DNA from: Mucispirillum schaedleri ASF457
GTDB taxonomy: Bacteria; Chrysiogenota; Deferribacteres; Deferribacterales; Mucispirillaceae
Direction of reading: 5' to 3'
Assembly: GCF_000487995.2 (NCBI RefSeq)
Contig: NZ_CP097562.1
Location: 372,001-436,000 of the forward strand
Length of the DNA stretch: 64,000 nt
Shown here: positions 1 to 8,553 of the stretch, one piece after another
How positions within the stretch are numbered: the stretch's first letter is position 1
How the letters are laid out: each line of letters begins with the position of its first letter
Translations under genes and position numbers: made by a program
Notes under the pieces: generated by a model
What the model was told of the DNA's origin: nothing
Databases searched by the model: none
The model's input: only the letters and a program-made list of their open reading frames with translations

Positions 1-760
1 TTCTTTCCACCTTTCCATTCTGCCAAGGTGAATAAGGTCTTATTCGTTTAATAGTATATCCTTTCTTTTCAGCTGTCTCTTCAAAATAGCTTTTCTTGTT
101 TGTAACTTCCTTATCATTTACAAACTCATAGCCATTATCCACTTGAATTGTTTTTAGTGGAAAGCCAAATTTACTTTCCAGTTCGTCTAAAAACTTACCT
201 GTTTCAAATGTGCTTTTTTCTTCTACTATTTCTAATACTCTCATTCTGCTGTATTCATCTATCGCTGTTATCTGATAATATTTTTTACCATAGCTGGAAA
301 ACATTATACATTCCTGTGGAACATATTTTATATCTATCTGAACCTTGTCGCCTATATACTGACCTGTTATTGGTTCATATCTTGTATAGCTCTTTTTTGA
401 CTTGTTTAATGACTTTAAGCCTTTCTTCCTTATCTGCATACACATACTGCCAAAACTACGATTATAACCAATTTCTAGAAGTCTGACATATACCTCCGCA
501 TTACCATACAAACCATGCTCGGCATATGTGTTAAATATTAAATCAAGCTCTTCTTTACTATGCTTATTTGGACTGGTTCTTGGTCTACGACTTTTAAAAG
601 ATAAACTCTGAACTGTTCCATCATATTTCTTTAAATGCCTGTATACAAACATACGGTTCACTTGATATTTGCGGGCTGCTTTCGTTGCTCCTTTTTTTAA
701 TGCATACTCACATAACCGTTGACGAAATCGCATTTCTTCTGTTATTATCACTTTATTCAT
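1..760 (-). CDS. IS481-type transposase (DDE integrase core), 3' end cut by window edge
   Basis: Reading the minus strand from ATG at 758-760 gives at least 253 codons without a stop, running off the window. The N-terminus has a helix-turn-helix region (about residues 20-50: KKGATKAARKYQVNRMFVYR). An rve-type catalytic core follows with the DDE triad visible: D in VQIDIKYVP, D in IQVDNGYEF and E in QNGKVER near the cut end. It would cut and paste or copy its own element. The start is supported by GAGG 8 nt upstream. IS481 is the best fit because there is one long frame and no programmed frameshift; a related IS3-like core is possible. An inverted repeat overlaps its ribosome binding site (see 765-822). 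It lies next to the feo operon and faces away from it. Confidence 0.85.
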   Translation of the reverse strand, partial: MNKVIITEEMRFRQRLCEYALKKGATKAARKYQVNRMFVYRHLKKYDGTVQSLSFKSRRPRTSPNKHSKEELDLIFNTYAEHGLYGNAEVYVRLLEIGYNRSFGSMCMQIRKKGLKSLNKSKKSYTRYEPITGQYIGDKVQIDIKYVPQECIMFSSYGKKYYQITAIDEYSRMRVLEIVEEKSTFETGKFLDELESKFGFPLKTIQVDNGYEFVNDKEVTNKKSYFEETAEKKGYTIKRIRPYSPWQNGKVER

Positions 761-764
761 TGTG

Positions 765-822
765 ATACCTCTTAGTTTAGTTTAGTTTTTTGCTTAATTT
801 TATACTATATACTAAGAGGTAT
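765..822 (-). promoter_or_regulatory. Inverted repeat that can hide the transposase ribosome binding site
   Basis: A perfect 11-bp inverted repeat (ATACCTCTTAG at 765-775, CTAAGAGGTAT at 812-822) flanks a loop containing a TATAAA-like -10 on the minus strand. The arm nearest the gene contains the Shine-Dalgarno AAGAGG of the transposase. A transcript entering from outside would carry both arms and fold over the ribosome binding site, while one starting in the loop would not. This is the known logic of some IS elements that block read-through expression; its use here is inference. Confidence 0.5.
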
Positions 823-898
823 TTTTTTATACTTATTTTTGTAACATATGTCTCATAATCTTACAGAATTTAAAAAATTTAATATTTTTTAAAGAGAA

Positions 899-928
899 AA
901 ACCTGCCTTTTTAGTTAAAAGCAGGTTT
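899..928 (-). terminator. Intrinsic terminator of the feo operon
   Basis: AAACCTGC (899-906) pairs with GCAGGTTT (921-928). Read on the minus strand the hairpin is followed by TTTTTCTC. It lies 11 nt past the stop of the Cys-rich Feo protein, so it ends the regulator-feoB-Cys-rich transcript. Confidence 0.75.
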
Positions 929-939
929 ATAATCAATAA

Positions 940-1110
940 TTATTTATTTTTTAATTTATATGCAGAACTGCAGCATGAAGAAGTGCATCCATTTGAGCTG
1001 CCACAAGCACATGAACAGCCTGATTTACCTGTTAATGTTTTATATATTTTTCTGATGCTTATAAAAGCAGCCAGTAAAACTATTGATACTACAATAATAT
1101 TTCCTAACAT
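940..1110 (-). CDS. FeoB-associated Cys-rich membrane protein (56 aa)
   Basis: A 56-residue protein. Residues 3-20 form one transmembrane helix (GNIIVVSIVLLAAFISIR), followed by a short basic stretch and a Cys-rich tail with CSCAC, then C, then CC, ending in lysines. This architecture matches the FeoB-associated Cys-rich membrane protein family found next to feoB. It probably helps FeoB handle Fe2+ at the inner membrane; its exact role is not established. The start has AAGGAG 8 nt upstream, and the gene begins 16 nt after the feoB stop, so it is co-transcribed. A terminator follows directly. Confidence 0.8.
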   Translation of the reverse strand: MLGNIIVVSIVLLAAFISIRKIYKTLTGKSGCSCACGSSNGCTSSCCSSAYKLKNK

Positions 1111-1126
1111 AAAATATCTCCTTATG

Positions 1127-3367
1127 TTACATAAAAAGTCTGCCTGTCTGATATATTATAAATGTTACAATATATGCTACAGCAGTCATACCAAAGAATT
1201 GGAAAAATGCCCACTTCCATGAGTTACTTTCTCTTTTTACAATGGCAAAAGTTGCCATGCAGGGTGCACTTAAAAGAGCAAATACCATAATAGCAAACCC
1301 TACAAGTGGAGAATAATTTTCACGAAGTTTATCTCGTAATGCTTCAGAATCTTCCCCTGCTTCACCAAGAGAATAAACGATACCCATTTGAGCAACAAAC
1401 ACTTCTTTTGCGGCAAAAGCACCAATTAATGCTGTGCCTATTTTCCAGTCAAACCCAATAGGAGCAAGCACTGGTTCAATAAATTTGCCAATTCTACCTG
1501 CTGCACTGTATTCAAGCTCAGCTTCTGCAACTTTATTATTAATTTCATCTATCTGCATATTTGCTTCTTCAATTTCTACTGCAATTTTTTCTGCCTTTGC
1601 AAGTTCTCTGTCGCTTAATTTTGAATTAATGCTTTCTGCTTCCTGCATATTTTCATCAGTCATAACAACATAACCAATTTTTACAAGTTCAGCAGTTTTT
1701 TCTTCTATAATCTGTTCTAATTCAGACAGCCCTTTTTCATATTCCGCAACTTTATTTTCTGGGAATAATGGAAATACTGTTAATGCCCACATTACAATAG
1801 ACACAAATAATATAATTGTTCCTGCTTTTTTAAGATACAGCCAGCTGCGTTCCCACATCTGCATTAATACACCTTTTAATGTAGGAATACGGTATGGTGG
1901 CAGCTCCATTACAAATGGTGCAGATTCGCCTTTTAATACTGTCATACCTAAAATTTTTGCAATAACTATGGCAATTACAATACCTATTAAATATACAACC
2001 CATAACACTAAAGCCTGATTTTTATCAAAAAATGCTGGAATAATAAGTAAATATATTGGCAGCCTTGCACCACAGCTCATAAATGGAGTTACAAGCATTG
2101 TTAATATTCTATCTCTTTGGTTATCAAGAGTTCTTGTTGCCATAATTGCAGGAACAGAGCAGCCAAAGCCAATTAAAAATGGAATAAAACTTTTACCATG
2201 AAGACCAATTTTATGCATAACTTTATCCATAATAAAAGCAACCCTTGCCATATATCCACTGGCTTCAAGTATAGCTATTGCTATAAACAAAAATATAATA
2301 TTTGGTAAAAACACAATAACACCGCCAACACCACCTATGATACCATCAACAATTAAAGACCTAAGCAAATCATGAGTTATCAGCACATTTGCCTTTTCAC
2401 CTAGAAATCCAAAAAACTGCTCTATAAAGCCCATAAATGGGTCACCAAGAGTAAAAGTTAAATGGAACACTAAATACATAAGTCCTAAAAATATAGGAAT
2501 ACCAAGAACTCTATTCACTAAAACAGAATCTATTGCATCGCTCATATTATGTCTTGCTTCAACTGTTGTTGTAACACATTCCTGACATGCTCCAGAAATA
2601 AAGCCATATCTGGCACTGGCTATTGCAGTTTCTGGTGAATCACCAAGCATTTCATTAATATCTACATTTGCTCTTTTAATTTCTTCTTGAATAATTGGCG
2701 AAGGAATAACCTGCATAACATCTTTATCACCTTCTAAAAGCTTAACTGCAAGCCATCTTGTATTATAATTTTCTATATTAGTTGAATGCTGTTTAATTAA
2801 TTCTTCAACAGAGTTAACATATTTTTCTATTACTTTATCATAAGTAATTACAGGATATTTTATATCAGGCATATTAGCAGCTTTAAGTGCTTCATCAAGT
2901 ATATTTTTAATACCATCCCCTTTACTGCCCACTGTTTCTATTATAGGAACTCCAAATAGATTAGAAAGACTTTTAATATCTATTTTAATACCCATTTCCT
3001 GTGCCATATCTTTCATATTAAACACAAAAACAAGTGGTATTCTAAGCTCCATAAGTTGAACAGCTAAATAAAGATTTCTTTCTAAATTTGACGAATCTAT
3101 AATATCAACAACAACATCTGGTTTTTCATTAATAATAACATTTCTTGCAACTACTTCTTCAACAGAATATGCTGTTAAACTATAAGTTCCTGGTAAATCT
3201 ATAATTTTTAACTGTTGATTATTATATGTAATAATACTTTCTTTTTTTTCAACTGTAACTCCAGGATAGTTGCCTATATGCTGCCTTGCCCCAGTTAACG
3301 CATTATATATAGTAGTCTTACCAGAGTTTGGATTGCCAGCAAGAGCTATTGTTAAATTTTCTTTCAT
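1127..3367 (-). CDS. feoB: Ferrous iron transport protein B
   Basis: Inner-membrane Fe2+ transporter with an N-terminal G domain. Counting from the ATG at 3367: G1 GNPNSGKT (11-18), G2 region GNYPGVTVE (32-40), G3 DLPG (57-60), G4 NMKD (117-120). The helical spacer and two Gate/nucleoside-recognition membrane halves follow. An in-frame ATG at 3379 is possible, but ATG 3367 has GAGG at the right distance (GAGG-N6-ATG), giving 746 aa. Residues about 537-621 form an 85-residue Glu/Lys-rich coiled-coil insert between membrane segments, longer than in the classical E. coli protein. It is co-transcribed with the upstream DtxR-FeoA regulator and the downstream Cys-rich protein; an operator-like palindrome lies between the regulator and feoB. 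Confidence 0.97.
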   Translation of the reverse strand: MKENLTIALAGNPNSGKTTIYNALTGARQHIGNYPGVTVEKKESIITYNNQQLKIIDLPGTYSLTAYSVEEVVARNVIINEKPDVVVDIIDSSNLERNLYLAVQLMELRIPLVFVFNMKDMAQEMGIKIDIKSLSNLFGVPIIETVGSKGDGIKNILDEALKAANMPDIKYPVITYDKVIEKYVNSVEELIKQHSTNIENYNTRWLAVKLLEGDKDVMQVIPSPIIQEEIKRANVDINEMLGDSPETAIASARYGFISGACQECVTTTVEARHNMSDAIDSVLVNRVLGIPIFLGLMYLVFHLTFTLGDPFMGFIEQFFGFLGEKANVLITHDLLRSLIVDGIIGGVGGVIVFLPNIIFLFIAIAILEASGYMARVAFIMDKVMHKIGLHGKSFIPFLIGFGCSVPAIMATRTLDNQRDRILTMLVTPFMSCGARLPIYLLIIPAFFDKNQALVLWVVYLIGIVIAIVIAKILGMTVLKGESAPFVMELPPYRIPTLKGVLMQMWERSWLYLKKAGTIILFVSIVMWALTVFPLFPENKVAEYEKGLSELEQIIEEKTAELVKIGYVVMTDENMQEAESINSKLSDRELAKAEKIAVEIEEANMQIDEINNKVAEAELEYSAAGRIGKFIEPVLAPIGFDWKIGTALIGAFAAKEVFVAQMGIVYSLGEAGEDSEALRDKLRENYSPLVGFAIMVFALLSAPCMATFAIVKRESNSWKWAFFQFFGMTAVAYIVTFIIYQTGRLFM

Positions 3368-3403
3368 ATCAGTCCTCATAAATAATTTTAGTTAAATGTA
3401 TTT

Positions 3404-3421
3404 TTTTAGTCTATCCTAAAA
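3404..3421 (-). promoter_or_regulatory. Palindrome upstream of feoB, candidate DtxR-family operator
   Basis: TTTTAG-N6-CTAAAA is a perfect 6-6-6 inverted repeat in the 62-bp gap between the regulator stop and feoB, 37 bp before the feoB start. The half-site (TTAG...CTAA) resembles DtxR/IdeR-type operators, and the same half-site TTTTAGT recurs in the regulator's own promoter. Binding is inferred from position and from the regulator encoded next door. Confidence 0.45.
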
Positions 3422-3441
3422 TATATTATAAAAAAATAAAA

Positions 3442-4200
3442 CTATATCATTTCAACTTCTATTTTAGATGCTTCATCTTTTCTTAAAGATAAATGATAAC
3501 CTTTCACTTTCATTTCAACAGGGTCACCAAGTGGTGCAACTCTCTCCACCTCTATGACAGTTCCTGTTGTAAGTCCCATTTCTGTAATTCGCTTAAAAAG
3601 ATTACCTTTTGAAGTAATCTTTACAACTTTACAGCGTTCTCCAGGACGAACATCATTTAATTTTTTCACAATACGACCTCCTTGCAGTTGTTTGCAGTGA
3701 TTTTTATGAACTTTATCTGAAACAGAAGAGATACATTCCTGACAAACTTCTAAAGAAACAGTCTTATCACAATGACTGATTTTACCATTTGCCCAGTCTT
3801 CACCACCCCTTGGACATATCTCAATAAATTCAGCAAATCTAGCAAGCTTATCAATAATTTCCACAGATATACCATGCTCCATAGCACATGCTGCTTTATC
3901 AGCCTCTTCCACAGAAATACCTAAGACTTTAACAAGAAAATCTTTTAAAAGCTCATGACGGCGTAATACATCCATTGCTGCCATACGCCCTTCATTTGTT
4001 AAAGTAATAACATCATAAGGTGCATAGTTTATCATACCTTTATTTGCAAGTGTTTTTAAAGCACCAGTAACAGAAGCATTTGAAACATTCATCCTTTTAG
4101 CAATATCTTTTGGCCTGACAGCTTCTTTTTCAGATATAATAAGGTAAATAGTTTCTAAATAATCTTCTAAACTAGAAGTAAGTTCTTCACTCAAATACAT
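3442..4200 (-). CDS. DtxR/MntR-type metal-dependent regulator fused to a FeoA domain
   Basis: 252 aa. Residues 1-70 are a winged helix (KDIAKRMNVSNASVTGALKTL). Residues 70-125 are the metal-binding dimerisation domain with the typical CAMEHGIS motif. A Cys/His-rich linker follows (ICPRGGEDW, SHCDK, CQEC, NHCK), a possible extra metal or Fe-S site. About residues 175-252 are an SH3-like FeoA domain. No separate feoA is seen, so the fused domain may replace it, either helping FeoB or sensing iron. Likely function: iron-responsive repressor of the feo locus and of itself. A sigma-70-like promoter with an internal palindrome lies upstream (4234-4262). Confidence 0.9.
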   Translation of the reverse strand: MYLSEELTSSLEDYLETIYLIISEKEAVRPKDIAKRMNVSNASVTGALKTLANKGMINYAPYDVITLTNEGRMAAMDVLRRHELLKDFLVKVLGISVEEADKAACAMEHGISVEIIDKLARFAEFIEICPRGGEDWANGKISHCDKTVSLEVCQECISSVSDKVHKNHCKQLQGGRIVKKLNDVRPGERCKVVKITSKGNLFKRITEMGLTTGTVIEVERVAPLGDPVEMKVKGYHLSLRKDEASKIEVEMI

Positions 4201-4233
4201 ATCCCATTTGCACTAATAAATTATTTTTATACA

Positions 4234-4262
4234 TAAATATACTATTTTAGTAGACAAGTCAA
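4234..4262 (-). promoter_or_regulatory. Promoter of the DtxR-FeoA gene with palindrome in the spacer
   Basis: On the minus strand TTGACT (4257-4262) is separated by 17 bp from TATTTA (4234-4239). The spacer contains TACTA-AAA-TAGTA, a 5-bp inverted repeat sharing the CTAAAA/TTTTAG half-site with the palindrome in front of feoB. The arrangement suggests autoregulation by operator occlusion. The remaining sequence to 4478 is nearly pure A/T and shows nothing else, apart from a possible extended -10 (TGTTACAAT, 4437-4445) for the plus-strand PepSY gene. Confidence 0.5.
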
Positions 4263-4478
4263 TATGAAATATTAATATATTGATATAAAATATTTATTAA
4301 TAAAATATAAAATCTTTATTATTAATGATTTAACTAAAAGAATAATTTATTTTATTAATAAATATTATCAAAAAATCTATTTATGAATTTTTTTAATAAT
4401 TTTATGTCAGAAATTAGTAACCAAAATAAAAAAATATGTTACAATAAAAATATATAAAAATAATTTATGAGGTATGTA

Positions 4479-5036
4479 ATGAAAAAAATTTTTAGGAAAA
4501 TCCATCTTTATATGGCACTTTTTACTATTCCTGTTGGTATAATGATGGGTCTAACAGGAGCTTTATATGTTTTAGGAGCTAATCAGGATACTGGAGCAGA
4601 AATTAAATCATATACAGTTAATCATACTATCCCAAAAGGTGAAGAAGTTGCATTTTTAGCAAAATGGACAAAAGAAAATAATATAAAAATGCCAAAAGCA
4701 AATGTTTCTCTAGATAAATCAAAAATAAATAGAAATATTGGAAGTGCAGGATATGTTATTACATTAAAAGAAAAAGACGGTATTACAGAAATTATCACGC
4801 TGGATAGAAGTATTCTTGGTGATATGATTATGCTGCATAAAGCAAAAGGCGGGTTATTATTTAAGATAATGTTAGTTTTATATGGTATTGTTTTAATTTC
4901 ATTTTATATTTCAGGTCTTATTATAGCAATTTTTAAGAAAAATGTTAATGGAAAACTTGTTCCAAAAACTGAAAATTATATTGTAATAGCAGCAGGTTTT
5001 ATTGTAACAATTATTTTAGCAGTATTATCACTGTAA
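4479..5036 (+). CDS. PepSY-associated transmembrane protein
   Basis: 185 aa. An N-terminal basic stretch (KKIFRKIHLYM) leads into a first membrane helix (about 12-37). A periplasmic domain with PepSY-like features follows, including YVITLKEKDGITEIITLD, then a conserved-looking LHKAKGG loop and two more helices. This is the layout of small PepSY_TM proteins, often linked to iron or other metal and siderophore reduction. It diverges from the feo locus, which fits an iron-related role, but the substrate is unknown. The start is ATG 4479, preceded by GAGG-N6; an in-frame ATG at 4467 overlaps that ribosome binding site and is less likely. Confidence 0.75.
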   Translation: MKKIFRKIHLYMALFTIPVGIMMGLTGALYVLGANQDTGAEIKSYTVNHTIPKGEEVAFLAKWTKENNIKMPKANVSLDKSKINRNIGSAGYVITLKEKDGITEIITLDRSILGDMIMLHKAKGGLLFKIMLVLYGIVLISFYISGLIIAIFKKNVNGKLVPKTENYIVIAAGFIVTIILAVLSL

Positions 5037-5056
5037 TTTAAAAATATATAAAATTT

Positions 5057-5090
5057 AAAAACTGTCAGAAAACAACTTTTGACAGTTTTT
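5057..5090. terminator. Bidirectional terminator between the PepSY gene and the RRM gene
   Basis: AAAAACTGTCA (5057-5067) pairs with TGACAGTTTTT (5080-5090). T-runs occur on both strands, and the hairpin sits between two convergent genes, so it can serve both. Confidence 0.8.
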
Positions 5091-5114
5091 ATTTATTATA
5101 AACCTAATTACTGA

Positions 5115-5384
5115 TTATTCTTTTGATTTCTTTTTTCGTCTTTTTTTCATATTTGCAGGCATTACATCTATTATCCTGCCAGCAAATTTAGTTTTATTTA
5201 ATTTTTCTATTGCCATTTTACTGTATTCATCATCCATATTAATAAAACAAAACCCCCTAAATCTGCCAGTGCCATTATCTTTTATTAAAGCAACAGATTC
5301 TACTTTTCCATACTTAGAAAATAACTCTTTTACACTGTTCTCTGTAACTCCATAATCTAAATTCCCAACATAAATACGCTTCAT
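5115..5384 (-). CDS. RNA-binding protein with a single RRM
   Basis: 89 aa and almost entirely one RNA recognition motif. RNP2 is IYVGNL (4-9) and RNP1 is RFRGFCFI (about 41-48), with a very basic tail (KKRRKKKSKE). Bacterial single-RRM proteins of this size bind single-stranded RNA and are often cold- or stress-related; no target can be read from the context. It stands alone on the minus strand, convergent with the PepSY gene and divergent from the EF-G paralog. Confidence 0.9.
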   Translation of the reverse strand: MKRIYVGNLDYGVTENSVKELFSKYGKVESVALIKDNGTGRFRGFCFINMDDEYSKMAIEKLNKTKFAGRIIDVMPANMKKRRKKKSKE

Positions 5385-5539
5385 ATTTCACCATAAAAGT
5401 AAATAAATAGAAAAATATATTATATAATTACTCATAAAAAAACAACTTTTTTCTTATAAACCATAAAAAACACTTGTATATTGCAAATATTACTGATAGT
5501 ATTAAGTATTTATAAAAGATAGTTTTTTGGAGGTGTTGT

Positions 5540-7600
5540 ATGGAAACAAGTATGATAAGAAATGTAGCTTTTATTTCACACGGTGGTGCTGGAAAAACAA
5601 GCCTTATAGAAGCTGTCTTATATAATACTGGTGCTACACAAAAAATAGGCAATATAGAATCTGGAACAAGTGTAATGGATTTTGACCAGATAGAAATAGA
5701 AAGAAAATTCTCAATAAACGCAAAAGTTGCTTCAGTTACTTGGAATAAAAACCTCCTTAATATTATAGATACACCAGGATACACTAACTTTCTGCATGAA
5801 ACAAAATGTGCTTTATCTGCAGTAGATGGTGCTGTAATCATTGCATCTGCAATTACTGGTGTGAAAGCTGAAACTATCAGAGTATGGCAGTATGCAGAAG
5901 AATATAATCTTTCTAAACTTATATTTATTAATAAAATGGATAAGGAAAGAGCTGATTTTTATAATGCACTTGGTGATATTGAAAAAGCATTTGGCATTGT
6001 TCCTTTGCCAATCTTTCTGCCAATAGGAAAAGAAAGCTCATTTAAAGGTATTATTGATTTAGTCAGAATGAAAGCATTAATATATCCTGCTGAACCTACT
6101 GCTCAATATACAATAGAAGATATTCCTGAAGATTTATTAAGTGAAGCAGAATTTCATAGACAAAAACTAATAGAAGCAGTATCTGAAACTGATGACAATT
6201 TAATAGAAAAATATCTTGAAGGTGCAGAATTTACTGAAACAGAAATTAGAAAAGGTCTTAGAGAAGGTGTTGTTACTAAAAGATTTGTTCCAGTATTCTG
6301 TGGCTCTGCTATTAAAAATATTGGCTCAAAACTTCTTTTAGAAGGTATTATTGACTATCTTCCATCACCACTGCAAAAAGAAGCAGCCTTTGCAATTGAT
6401 GATCATTCTGGTGAACCTGTTGATGTTACAGCTGAAGATAAAGAATTTGCTGCCTATGTATTTAAAACATTTGCAGACCCTTATGCAGGAAAACTTACAA
6501 TTTTTAGAGTATATTCAGGCTCTATTAAAAATGATACATCTATATATAATGTTAATAAAAAAGAATATGAAAAAATAACTCAGCTTTTTATTCTACAGGG
6601 TAAAAACTTTGTCAAATGTGATACACTTACTGCAGGTCAGATAGGTATGACTACTAAGTTAAAATATACAGAAACATTTGATACATTATCATCAGATGTG
6701 GACCCTGTAACTTTTCCAGCAGTTACACTACCAGAGCCTGTTATATCTTTTTCAATTACTCCTAAATCAAAAGAAGATGAAGACAAAGTTTCTTCTGCAC
6801 TTCAAAAACTTATGGAAGAAGATAAAGGATTAAAACTTAGAAGAGATGATAAAACTGGCGACTTACTGCTTTCTGGTATGGGACAAATGCATATTGAAAT
6901 AGTTGCTGATAAATTGTTGAAAAAATTTAATGTGCATGTAGAATTAAATACACCAAAAGTTCCATATATGGAAACTATTAAAATTAAATCTAACGGTCAA
7001 GGCAAATATAAAAAACAATCTGGAGGTAAAGGTCAGTATGGAGATGTATGGCTTGAACTCTCCCCTCTTGAAAGAGGTGCAGGTTTTGAATTTGAAGACA
7101 GAATTGTTGGTGGTGTTGTTCCACGCAACTTTATTCCTGCTGTAGAAAAAGGTGTTATTGAAGCAGCACAAGAAGGTATTTTAGCAGGATATCCTATGGT
7201 AGACTTTAAAGCTGCATTATATGATGGGTCTTATCATTCAGTTGACAGCTCAGAAATGGCATTTAAAATAGCAGCATCTATGGCATTTAAAAAAATAGCA
7301 GCAGAAGCAAAACCTGTTATTTTAGAACCAATTATGATAATAGATGTATATGCCCCTGAACAATATGTTGGTGCTATAGTTGGTGATTTAAACTCACGAC
7401 GCGGCAGAGTAACTAATGTTGAACCACAGACTACAGGACAGCATATTAGTGCAGCTGTCCCAATGGCAGAAATCCTTAAATATGCACCAGATTTAAGAAG
7501 TATGACTGGCGGGCATGGTATGTTTACTATGGAATTCAGCCATTATGAAGAACTGCCTACTCATTTGGCAACAAAACTTATTAATGAGAAAAAGGATTAG
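5540..7600 (+). CDS. EF-G-like translational GTPase (paralog)
   Basis: 686 aa with the full EF-G domain order: G domain, domain II, III/IV and a C-terminal domain. G1 is HGGAGKTS (14-21), G3 DTPGY (77-81), G4 NKMD (131-134). The switch I region reads IERKFSIN where housekeeping EF-G has ERGITI, and G1 lacks the usual AHxDAGKTT form. This marks it as a divergent EF-G2-type paralog rather than the str-operon fusA, and no rpsL/rpsG/tuf neighbours are present. Such paralogs act in translocation, recycling or stress, but the specific role is unknown. Start: GGAGG 7 nt before ATG. Confidence 0.88.
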   Translation: METSMIRNVAFISHGGAGKTSLIEAVLYNTGATQKIGNIESGTSVMDFDQIEIERKFSINAKVASVTWNKNLLNIIDTPGYTNFLHETKCALSAVDGAVIIASAITGVKAETIRVWQYAEEYNLSKLIFINKMDKERADFYNALGDIEKAFGIVPLPIFLPIGKESSFKGIIDLVRMKALIYPAEPTAQYTIEDIPEDLLSEAEFHRQKLIEAVSETDDNLIEKYLEGAEFTETEIRKGLREGVVTKRFVPVFCGSAIKNIGSKLLLEGIIDYLPSPLQKEAAFAIDDHSGEPVDVTAEDKEFAAYVFKTFADPYAGKLTIFRVYSGSIKNDTSIYNVNKKEYEKITQLFILQGKNFVKCDTLTAGQIGMTTKLKYTETFDTLSSDVDPVTFPAVTLPEPVISFSITPKSKEDEDKVSSALQKLMEEDKGLKLRRDDKTGDLLLSGMGQMHIEIVADKLLKKFNVHVELNTPKVPYMETIKIKSNGQGKYKKQSGGKGQYGDVWLELSPLERGAGFEFEDRIVGGVVPRNFIPAVEKGVIEAAQEGILAGYPMVDFKAALYDGSYHSVDSSEMAFKIAASMAFKKIAAEAKPVILEPIMIIDVYAPEQYVGAIVGDLNSRRGRVTNVEPQTTGQHISAAVPMAEILKYAPDLRSMTGGHGMFTMEFSHYEELPTHLATKLINEKKD

Positions 7601-7633
7601 TATATAAAATAATTGAATAGACGATAATATATT

Positions 7634-8548
7634 ATGCATAACCTAAACCTTTATAGTTATTATGATAAATCTCTTGCTGATGTTAATAGAGAGTATTTAG
7701 AATCTCTAAAACATAAGCCTAAGAGAGTATCTAGGAGGAAAGTAAATAAAAAAGCTGCATTAGCAGCTGCCATTACTCTTGCAACTGGATTATTAATTGC
7801 AAATTATTTAGGTATTTTTTCTGAAAAAGTTGTTGAAGTTGTGGAAGCACCGCCGCCACCTGATACAAGAACTGAAGAAGAAAAACAAGGATATGTTCAA
7901 ATACAAATTTTTGAGTTTGCAGGAACTCCTGTTGAAACAATATCAGAGCCTTCTGCTCAAAATGATAATGTATCAGGCAAAATTATACAAACAGCCCAGA
8001 TAGAAAACACTGCAAAATCTGCTGGTATAATTAATAATAAAGAAACTGAAAAAACTACCGATAAAAAGAAAGAAAGTGAAAAACAAACCACAGTTAAAAG
8101 TGCTGCTGTAAAAAAAGAGCAGAAAAATACAGAAAATAAATCTCTTGCCAAAGCACTTGTTATAAAAAAATATTCAATATTGTTTGAAAATATTGATGAA
8201 AAGCAGTATAATAAAATAAAAGAAATCAGCGAAAAAAATAATACCAAACTTGAAGTTACAGATGCTTACTCAAATACTTATTCTATTTGGAAAGTGTATG
8301 AAAAATCAGATACTGGAAATGAGATGTTTGGTGAAGATAAAGTAAATCATATTGAAGATTTTTTAACTCAAAGTGATGCCATAGAATATGCAAAAAGTAG
8401 AAATCTTGATGCACTTATAAAACAAGCAGGTATAACAGAAAAGTCTTATACTGTTAAATTATGCTGTTCTGAGCTGGAAAATGCTAAAAAAATAGCCCAA
8501 AACAGCAATATTACAGATAAAATCATAAAAATAGTTCGTATAGAATAA
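7634..8548 (+). CDS. Single-pass membrane protein, possible SPOR-like C-terminus
   Basis: 304 aa, not recognised as a named family. A basic cytoplasmic N-terminus (residues 1-40, KPKRVSRRKVNKK) leads into a transmembrane helix at about 42-62. A proline-rich stretch (EAPPPPDTR) and a long Lys/Glu/Thr-rich disordered region (about 95-175) follow. The C-terminal domain (about 178-304) has alternating beta/alpha character with YSIWKVYEK and a segment like DFLTQSDAIEYAKSRN, which recalls SPOR domains that bind septal peptidoglycan. That match is weak. It lies 33 nt after the EF-G paralog and could be co-transcribed. Confidence 0.6.
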   Translation: MHNLNLYSYYDKSLADVNREYLESLKHKPKRVSRRKVNKKAALAAAITLATGLLIANYLGIFSEKVVEVVEAPPPPDTRTEEEKQGYVQIQIFEFAGTPVETISEPSAQNDNVSGKIIQTAQIENTAKSAGIINNKETEKTTDKKKESEKQTTVKSAAVKKEQKNTENKSLAKALVIKKYSILFENIDEKQYNKIKEISEKNNTKLEVTDAYSNTYSIWKVYEKSDTGNEMFGEDKVNHIEDFLTQSDAIEYAKSRNLDALIKQAGITEKSYTVKLCCSELENAKKIAQNSNITDKIIKIVRIE

Positions 8549-8553
8549 GTTTT

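Noticed and set aside
983-1222. 79-aa plus-strand frame over the feo Cys-rich gene
   Set aside because: It is antisense to the recognised Cys-rich protein and the end of feoB.
5428-5841. 137-aa minus-strand frame at the start of the EF-G paralog
   Set aside because: Antisense shadow of the GTPase domain; no ribosome binding site and no family.
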